Below, piece by piece: positions 6,565 to 10,770 of a DNA stretch of 10,770 bases. The translations under genes and the position numbers were made by a program. Position 1 is the stretch's first letter. Each line of letters begins with the position of its first letter. The notes under the pieces are model-generated. The model was given only the letters and a program-made list of their open reading frames with translations, ran no database searches and had not been told where the DNA came from. This DNA comes from Clostridiales bacterium UBA4644 (lineage in GTDB: Bacteria; Bacillota; Clostridia; Oscillospirales; Butyricicoccaceae): the NCBI GenBank assembly GCA_002405755.1, contig DHMK01000063.1:570-11339 (forward strand), in the 5' to 3' direction.

Positions 6565-7257
6565 TCAGCCGAACCGGCGGCAGGCAGCGTATTTTGAAAA
6601 AGCCTGCTGCCGAAGGGTCCCGATCTGCAGCAGGCTCCGGATGATCTCCGGCAGGAAGGCGTCAAACTTTACCTCCAGGATCGCAGCCCCGGGACTTTCC
6701 GCCGCGCTGATATCCGGGACAGCGCCATTGGCGAAATTTCTTTGAAACAGGCTCGTGCGGATGTGGGAATCAAAGGTCACGCGGACATTGCCGGCAGCGT
6801 AAACATAGGGCTCCCGCACATAAGACACCAGCACCCGTGGGCGGAGCTGTTGTGTCTTCATTTTGCAGTAAAGCTCCCGCACCAGCTCCTCCGGATGCTC
6901 CAGCATCCAGGGCCCCGGCTGCAGAAGGAGCCTCCGATATTCCTCCGCTGTCAGCGGCGCGTCGATCTTTCTGCAAAGATCGTTGTGCTTGATCTTCTTT
7001 TCCAGCGTGATGAAGGAAAGATCGTCGTTATAATAGCGGATGCGAAATTTTTCCCGCCGCTGCACGCCGTTCACCTTTTCCCGCAGCGCCTTGTCCCGGT
7101 AGTTGTCAAAATAAACGCTCCGGATGGTATAAAGTCCGTCCGCGCCCGCGTGGGAGTCGCGCTTCATAACCGTCCTGAGCCGCTGCCGGAGGGCGTGATA
7201 CTCGGCGGGGCCGATGGGATATTTCAGCTCATGCCGATAGCTGCCGCAAAGCTCCAT
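6565..7257 (-). CDS. VTC-domain (CYTH/TTM) polyphosphate polymerase-like protein
   Basis: A 230-residue protein with the VTC domain, a triphosphate tunnel metalloenzyme fold that in yeast Vtc4 makes polyphosphate from ATP. The tunnel's charged residues can be followed in order: R8-H-E10-L-K12-Y; Y-T-I-R46-S-V-Y-F; R68-E-K70-F-R72-I-R74-Y-Y; L-E86-K-K88-I-K90; R139-P-R141-V-L-V-S-Y; R159-V-T-F-D163; E195-V-K197-F-D; S221-K222-Y. No SPX or membrane domain is fused, so it is the bare catalytic module. The first gene of an operon with DUF4956 and CotH. I prefer ATG 7257 to the ATG at 7263: AAAGGAG (7271-7265) is 7 bases from the former but only 1 base from the latter. Polymer synthesis is predicted from family and residues, not shown; another acceptor for phosphate is possible. 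Confidence 0.92.
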   Translation of the reverse strand: MELCGSYRHELKYPIGPAEYHALRQRLRTVMKRDSHAGADGLYTIRSVYFDNYRDKALREKVNGVQRREKFRIRYYNDDLSFITLEKKIKHNDLCRKIDAPLTAEEYRRLLLQPGPWMLEHPEELVRELYCKMKTQQLRPRVLVSYVREPYVYAAGNVRVTFDSHIRTSLFQRNFANGAVPDISAAESPGAAILEVKFDAFLPEIIRSLLQIGTLRQQAFSKYAACRRFG

Positions 7258-7264
7258 GGTCATG

Positions 7265-7271
7265 CTCCTTT
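7265..7271 (-). promoter_or_regulatory. Ribosome binding site deciding the VTC protein start
   Basis: AAAGGAG on the minus strand. It is spaced 7 bases from ATG 7257 and only 1 base from ATG 7263, so the shorter protein is more likely. Confidence 0.75.
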
Positions 7272-7289
7272 CTTTGCTCTATGGGCGCC

Positions 7290-7322
7290 ATTTTACAGGA
7301 TCAGCCTAAAATGTACCTAAAA
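7290..7322 (-). promoter_or_regulatory. Promoter with response-regulator direct repeat, VTC-DUF4956-CotH operon
   Basis: On the minus strand, TTTTAGG (7322-7316) and TTTTAGG (7311-7305) form a direct repeat with an 11-bp period. After exactly 9 bp comes TAAAAT (7295-7290), a good -10. There is no separate -35; the second repeat lies in its place. The same arrangement occurs before the response regulator gene and the lipoprotein gene. This is the typical form of an OmpR/PhoB-family activated promoter, probably served by the response regulator encoded at 8717-9391. Confidence 0.78.
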
Positions 7323-7341
7323 CGCCACGCCGCTTTTTCCG

Positions 7342-7381
7342 GCAAGCGAAAACGCCGCTCTTCTGAGCGGCGCTTGCTTTT
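7342..7381 (-). terminator. Hairpin terminator of the two-component operon
   Basis: An 8-bp perfect G+C-rich stem, CGCCGCTC (7353-7360) with GAGCGGCG (7365-7372), loop of four. It is flanked by TTTT on the minus strand (7352-7349) and by TTTT on the plus strand (7378-7381). An outer stem GCAAG/CTTGC adds five pairs across a 6-base bulge. It lies about 60 bases after the histidine kinase stop codon and so ends the minus-strand operon; it also separates it from the VTC promoter. Confidence 0.82.
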
Positions 7382-7430
7382 CCATATGACTATATAGCCG
7401 GTTCATGCCGGCAGCCGCTTTCCCGGCGGC

Positions 7431-8720
7431 TCAGTTGAGCTCCGCCTGAAAGCGGATGGTATCCTCCGTCTGCCTGGCGAAGATGCGGCCCCGATGCCCC
7501 TCGGCGATGCTTCGGGCAATGGAAAGGCCGATGCCGAAGCCGCCGGTCTCGCTGCGGGAGGGGTCGCCCCGATAAAACCGGTCAAACAGCCGCTCCGTCT
7601 CTATCTTCTGGCTGCCGCAGCAGTTTTCCGTCTGCAGGATCACGCCCCGGCGGGAACGCTCCAGCGAAAGACGGATGGGCGTGTCCGGCAGGGCATATTT
7701 GACGGCGTTGTCCAGCAGGATGGAAACCAGCTGCCGCACGGCATATTCATCGCCCCGATAGGTCAGCTCCGGCGCAATGGACAGCTCCAGCGTATGTCCC
7801 CGCTCCCCGGCAAGCTCCCGGAAGGATTCCGCCGTTTCCCGGACGGTCTCGCTGATGGAAAACTCCGCCATGTGCAGCGGCGACTGCTCCTCGTCCATCC
7901 GGGAAAGGGTCACCAGGGAATTGACAAGCCCGGTGAGCTTCTCCGTCTGCGCCAGGGCCTTGTCGATCCATTTCTGCTTGCCCACATCCATTTCCAGCAC
8001 CTTCAGGCTGGTGGCGATGACGGTGATGGGGGTCTTCAGCTCGTGGCTGGCATCGGTGATGAACTGCTTTTGCTGCCGGGCGCTGCGCACCACCGGGTCG
8101 ATGGCTCTGCGGGACAGCAGCACCACCAGCAGAAGCACCAGCAGCGTGCAGGCCGCGTCTGCCGCCAGCGACCAGATCAACACCAGCTTCAGCGAGCGAA
8201 ACGCCTGATAGCCGTCCAGAAAAATGGCCATGTTCCGGTCCTCGCCCATATGGGCGGCAAAAAAGCGGTATTGGCCGCAATAGCCATAGCCCTCGCCGCA
8301 GTGCACTGCCGCAGCCAGGTATTTTCCCGTATCCTCTGCGGAAACGGCGGCGATGTTTTCCAGATCAGCCAGGATCAGCGTGCCGTCGTCCTGATAGCGC
8401 AAGACGAAATAGCGGGTGGAATAGGGGGTCTCCGCCGTAAAGGGACCGCCGGAGCGCGTCTTTCCCTCCGGCGCGTCAGCGGGAGCCTTTCCCGGCGCGT
8501 CCGGCTTTTCCGGCGGCGTCTGTCCGCCGTCTGTCTCCGCCCGGTGGGGCGCGGCAGGGATCGTGCCCTCGTTTTCATAGATCAGCGCCAGCGTATCCCG
8601 CAGGTCGCGATCGGTGGAAATAAAATTGGCCGTGTTCAAAATGACTGTCAGCAGCAGCATCACCGCCGCCACGGAAAGCGTTGCAATGCGAATAAACCGG
8701 TTTCGCAGACGGTCGATCAT
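7431..8720 (-). CDS. Sensor histidine kinase
   Basis: A 429-residue membrane sensor kinase. Transmembrane segments at about 12-33 and 178-203 bracket an extracytoplasmic domain of about 145 residues, whose first part (52-93) is a Pro/Gly/Asp/Ala-rich linker and whose second part contains C141 and C148. No clear HAMP domain: about 15 residues separate the second helix from the phosphoacceptor helix. H-box F-I-T-D-A-S-H226-E-L-K-T-P; N-box L-L-D-N338-A-V-K-Y; F-box L-F-D-R-F-Y-R-G-D; G2-box G-G-F-G-I-G-L-S. The usual D-x-G-x-G (G1) box is replaced by T-E-N-C-C-G-S, a degenerate form found in several small Firmicutes kinases. The ATG overlaps the response regulator stop by 4 bp (ATGA), with GGAGGAGG upstream. 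It probably senses an envelope signal and phosphorylates the partner regulator. Confidence 0.95.
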   Translation of the reverse strand: MIDRLRNRFIRIATLSVAAVMLLLTVILNTANFISTDRDLRDTLALIYENEGTIPAAPHRAETDGGQTPPEKPDAPGKAPADAPEGKTRSGGPFTAETPYSTRYFVLRYQDDGTLILADLENIAAVSAEDTGKYLAAAVHCGEGYGYCGQYRFFAAHMGEDRNMAIFLDGYQAFRSLKLVLIWSLAADAACTLLVLLLVVLLSRRAIDPVVRSARQQKQFITDASHELKTPITVIATSLKVLEMDVGKQKWIDKALAQTEKLTGLVNSLVTLSRMDEEQSPLHMAEFSISETVRETAESFRELAGERGHTLELSIAPELTYRGDEYAVRQLVSILLDNAVKYALPDTPIRLSLERSRRGVILQTENCCGSQKIETERLFDRFYRGDPSRSETGGFGIGLSIARSIAEGHRGRIFARQTEDTIRFQAELN

Positions 8721-9391
8721 GCTTCCTCCTCCAAAAGATACCCCAGGCCCCGGTTGGCATGGATGGCTGCCGCAGAACCGATGGCCTTCAGCTTTTTCCG
8801 CAGGTTGGAGATGTTGACCCAGACCACATTGATCTCCGCCTCATTATCCCAGCCCCAGATCTTCTCCATGATCTGCTCTGCGGAAAACACCTGTCTGGGC
8901 GACCGGAGGAACAGCTCCATGATCTGGAACTCCCTTCCGCTGAGCCGGACAGACCTTCCGCCGCAGGTCAGATCGCCGGTGCCCGGGTCCAGCGTCAGCC
9001 CGCCGAAGGAAAGGACCGTAGGCCGGTAGGCCTCGCTGCGCCGCAGGATGGCTCTCACCCGGCTCAAAAGCTCGTCCGGATCAAAGGGCTTGGGCAGATA
9101 ATCATCCGCCCCGGCGTTGAAACCTGTGATGCGGTCTTCCTTCTGTCCCTTGGCGGTCAGCATCATGATGGGCGTATTGACGCCCTCGCTCCGCAGCTTT
9201 TCCAGCACCTGGATCCCGTCCAGCTTGGGCATCATCACATCCAAGATCACCGCGTCATAGGCCCCCGTCGCCGCATATTCATAAGCGTCGAAGCCGTTGT
9301 GAACAACATCCACCGAGAAGCGGTTCCGCTCAAAAAAGGCCGCCAGCGCCTCCGCCAGATCCAGCTCGTCCTCTGCGATCAGCAGCTTCAT
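8717..9391 (-). CDS. OmpR/PhoB family response regulator
   Basis: A 224-residue protein. The receiver domain (1-115) has acidic pocket E7-D8, phosphoacceptor D51 in V-I-L-D-V-M-M-P-K, switch T79 and K101 in L-P-K-P-F-D. The C-terminal winged helix (about 128-222) shows the OmpR-type pattern: L-S-G-R-E-F-Q-I-M-E-L-F, then a recognition helix around N-V-V-W-V-N-I-S-N-L-R-K-K-L, then the wing ending R-G-L-G-Y-L-L. It is co-transcribed with the histidine kinase (4-bp overlap). Start ATG 9391 has a modest AGGTG ribosome binding site. Its likely binding sites are the 11-bp-period TTTAGG repeats upstream of its own gene, the VTC operon and the lipoprotein, each placed as for an activator contacting the polymerase. 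Target assignment is inference from co-location and site architecture. Confidence 0.96.
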   Translation of the reverse strand: MKLLIAEDELDLAEALAAFFERNRFSVDVVHNGFDAYEYAATGAYDAVILDVMMPKLDGIQVLEKLRSEGVNTPIMMLTAKGQKEDRITGFNAGADDYLPKPFDPDELLSRVRAILRRSEAYRPTVLSFGGLTLDPGTGDLTCGGRSVRLSGREFQIMELFLRSPRQVFSAEQIMEKIWGWDNEAEINVVWVNISNLRKKLKAIGSAAAIHANRGLGYLLEEEA

Positions 9392-9431
9392 GGTTTTTCA
9401 CCTGCGCTTCCTTTTGAAATTCTTTATTATC

Positions 9432-9460
9432 AGTATAACGAACCGGCCGTCCAATTGCAA
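9432..9460 (-). promoter_or_regulatory. Second (basal) promoter of the response regulator gene
   Basis: On the minus strand TTGCAA (9460-9455), a 17-bp spacer and TATACT (9437-9432) form a reasonable sigma-A promoter with no TTTAGG repeat attached. It lies downstream of the repeat-controlled promoter and would give about 35 bases of leader. A likely role is a low constant supply of regulator and kinase before activation. Confidence 0.5.
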
Positions 9461-9482
9461 GCGGCCGCAGCTCCGCAGCAAC

Positions 9483-9515
9483 AGCATAGAAACGCAGCCT
9501 AAAGGAAACCTAAAG
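9483..9515 (-). promoter_or_regulatory. Promoter with response-regulator direct repeat, response regulator operon
   Basis: On the minus strand CTTTAGG (9515-9509) and CTTTAGG (9504-9498), 11-bp period, then 9 bp, then TATGCT (9488-9483). The repeat, gap and -10 line up base for base with the promoters at 7290-7322 and 9531-9563, which points to positive autoregulation of the two-component system. Confidence 0.75.
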
Positions 9516-9530
9516 AAAAAAGCCGGATCT

Positions 9531-9563
9531 CTTTAAGCTCCCTTTAGGTCGCCGCTTTATGCT
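9531..9563 (+). promoter_or_regulatory. Promoter with response-regulator direct repeat, lipoprotein gene
   Basis: CTTTAAG (9531-9537) and CTTTAGG (9542-9548), 11-bp period, then 9 bp, then TATGCT (9558-9563). The orientation is toward the plus-strand lipoprotein gene. It is divergent from, and 15 bp away from, the matching site of the response regulator gene, so the two promoters sit back to back. Confidence 0.75.
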
Positions 9564-9586
9564 AAACACAGCCTAAGGAAAAACCG

Positions 9587-9607
9587 TCCGGCGGATCTCC
9601 CGCCGGA
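9587..9607 (+). other. Leader hairpin upstream of lipoprotein gene
   Basis: TCCGGCGG (9587-9594) pairs fully with CCGCCGGA (9600-9607) around a 5-base loop. It falls within the predicted 5' untranslated leader (start site near 9570), 19 bases before the AAAGGAGG ribosome binding site at 9627-9634. No T-run follows on the plus strand, so it is not a terminator for this gene; mRNA stabilisation is a plausible role. Confidence 0.6.
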
Positions 9608-9643
9608 AAACACGATGCAAACAACCAAAGGAGGTCATCTGAT

Positions 9644-10770
9644 ATGAAAACCAGACAATGGATATCCCTTCTCTGCGCCGCGGCGCTGGTCCTTTCCCTG
9701 GCCGCCTGCAGCAGCGCATCCACCGAGAGCTACGCCGGCCAGACCCTCACGGGCCAGGTGACGGCCATCGACGGCAGCTCCGTCACGCTCCAGCTTGGCG
9801 AGCTGGAGGAGCAGGAGACCGATGCAGCCGCCCCAACGCCGCCGCAGGACGGCCAGGCCCCGGCAGATCTGCCGGAGGCTCCGCAGGATGGCTCCGCTCC
9901 CGCAGACGCAGCACAGACTCCGCCGGAGAGCGGCTCCGGCAGCGATCTTGGCCAGCCCCCGGCAAAGCCCGACAGCGGCAACGGCAGCAGCGCCGACGGC
10001 CAGACCCCGCCCGATGCGCCCAACGGCCAGCCGGGCAGCGGCGAGACGCCGCCTGATCTGCCTGCGGGCGGCAGCAGCTTTGCCGCAGGGGAAGAAAGCG
10101 TCACGCTGGACTTTTCCGCCGCGGCGCTCACGGAAAACGGCGAGCAGGTGGACCTTTCCGCCCTTTCGGAGGGTGATGTGGTCACCGCCTCCGTGGGCAG
10201 CGGCGACGCCGTGTCCTCCGGAGAGATCGTCAGCCTTGGCGGCCCCGGCGGCACGGGCGATCCCGGCAATATGGGTGCGCCCAACGGCACGAACGGCCCG
10301 GGCAATATGGGCGGTCCCGGCGGCGGCTTCGGCGGCAGCAGCACCGTCAACCAGGGCAGCAGCGCAAACACCGTCTCGGAGGACGGCGTCTATTCCAATG
10401 AGACCTACACCTCCTCCGGCGACGATGAAAACGCCCTGCGCATCGACGGCGCCGCCGTCACGCTGGAGGGCGTCACGGTAGACAAGTCTGCCGGCGCCAC
10501 TTCTAACACGGAAAACGGCGACTTTTACGGCGTCAACGCCGCTCTGCTGGCCACCAACGGGGCCACGGTCACCATCCGGAACGCCACGGTGACCTCCTCC
10601 GCCCAAAACGGCAACGGCGTCTTCAGCTACGGCAGCGGCACCACCGTCAACATTTCTGATTCTGTCATCACTACCTCGGCAGATAATTCCGGCGGCATCC
10701 AGACCACCGGCGGCGGCGCTACCAACGCGGAAAACCTGACGGTGGAGACCTCCGGCAATTCCTCCGCCGC
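9644..10770 (+). CDS. Lipoprotein with Cthe_2159-like beta-helix domain (partial)
   Basis: Open to the right edge: 375 complete codons, no stop. Start ATG 9644 follows AAAGGAGG. A lipoprotein signal peptide ends in the lipobox L-A-A-C22. Residues about 34-55 and 148-197 (G-Q-V-T-A-I-D-G-S-S-V-T-L; S-E-G-D-V-V-T-A-S-V) resemble two halves of a small beta-barrel like DUF5666, split by a Pro/Gly/Asp-rich linker (56-145). A Gly/Asn-rich segment (199-240, N-G-P-G-N-M-G-G-P-G-G) leads to repeated beta-strand rungs from about 243 on (A-L-R-I-D-G-A-A-V-T-L-E-G-V-T-V; G-V-F-S-Y-G-S-G-T-T-V-N-I). The rungs match the Cthe_2159 carbohydrate-binding beta-helix family (PF14262, formerly DUF4353), known for binding cell-wall-type polysaccharides. 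It is very Ser/Thr-rich, hence a possible CotH substrate. It shares a regulated promoter with the CotH operon. Confidence 0.88.
   Translation, partial: MKTRQWISLLCAAALVLSLAACSSASTESYAGQTLTGQVTAIDGSSVTLQLGELEEQETDAAAPTPPQDGQAPADLPEAPQDGSAPADAAQTPPESGSGSDLGQPPAKPDSGNGSSADGQTPPDAPNGQPGSGETPPDLPAGGSSFAAGEESVTLDFSAAALTENGEQVDLSALSEGDVVTASVGSGDAVSSGEIVSLGGPGGTGDPGNMGAPNGTNGPGNMGGPGGGFGGSSTVNQGSSANTVSEDGVYSNETYTSSGDDENALRIDGAAVTLEGVTVDKSAGATSNTENGDFYGVNAALLATNGATVTIRNATVTSSAQNGNGVFSYGSGTTVNISDSVITTSADNSGGIQTTGGGATNAENLTVETSGNSSA

Noticed and set aside
7494..9029. 511-codon plus-strand open frame across the histidine kinase and response regulator genes
   Set aside because: It spans two convincing antisense genes with intact family motifs and has no domain of its own.
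9587..9607. Hairpin as a minus-strand terminator
   Set aside because: A T-run follows on the minus strand after a few bases, but no minus-strand gene lies upstream of it within view, and it would sit before the response regulator promoter.
9635..10606. Minus-strand and other-frame open frames over the lipoprotein
   Set aside because: The frame from ATG 9644 has a ribosome binding site, lipobox and beta-helix repeats; the others are Gly/Ala/Arg or Pro/Ser low-complexity shadows.
1..10770. CRISPR arrays, tRNA or rRNA genes, insertion sequences
   Set aside because: No regularly spaced repeats, no tRNA-like cloverleaf or rRNA sequence, and no transposase motif or paired terminal repeats were seen on either strand.

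Overview
The window looks like chromosomal DNA of a Gram-positive gut-type Clostridia member (Oscillospiraceae or Lachnospiraceae-like). The basis is strong AGGAGG-type ribosome binding sites before almost every gene, G+C-rich hairpin terminators with short T-runs, and a CotH / DUF4956 / VTC / Cthe_2159-type gene set that I associate with anaerobic Firmicutes. The species cannot be named from the sequence.

Left part (1-4004), small accessory-type genes: the 5' end of a MATE-family exporter gene (minus strand, runs off the left edge); a divergent AraC-family regulator; a 363-bp mostly non-coding stretch; a small iron-sulfur protein gene with a 22-bp palindrome placed like a class II activator site; a strong terminator; then a TetR regulator with a consensus promoter and an operator-like palindrome over its -10, co-transcribed with a SAM-dependent methyltransferase of the leucine-carboxyl-methyltransferase type. 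The methyltransferase ends convergently inside the 3' end of the next operon (61-bp overlap).

Right part (3944-10770), one coherent cell-surface module: a minus-strand operon VTC/CYTH-type polyphosphate polymerase domain protein -> DUF4956 membrane protein -> secreted, membrane-anchored CotH-type kinase; a minus-strand two-component operon (OmpR-family response regulator -> histidine kinase, 4-bp overlap); and a divergent plus-strand lipoprotein with a Cthe_2159-like beta-helix domain, cut by the right edge. This last gene is open to the window end.

The main discovery candidate is regulatory. All three transcription units of the right module carry the same promoter: a direct repeat (C/T)TTTA(A/G)G-N4-TTTAGG with an 11-bp repeat period, then exactly 9 bp, then a -10 hexamer (TATGCT, TATGCT, TAAAAT), always oriented toward the gene. 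This is the layout of an OmpR/PhoB-type activator site replacing the -35, so the encoded response regulator probably controls its own operon, the VTC-DUF4956-CotH operon and the lipoprotein. The response regulator gene has a second, ordinary promoter (TTGCAA-N17-TATACT) that could supply a basal level. Together the genes suggest a signal-controlled extracytoplasmic phosphorylation or polyphosphate-linked surface system in which the lipoprotein may be the substrate or structural partner; that function is inference.
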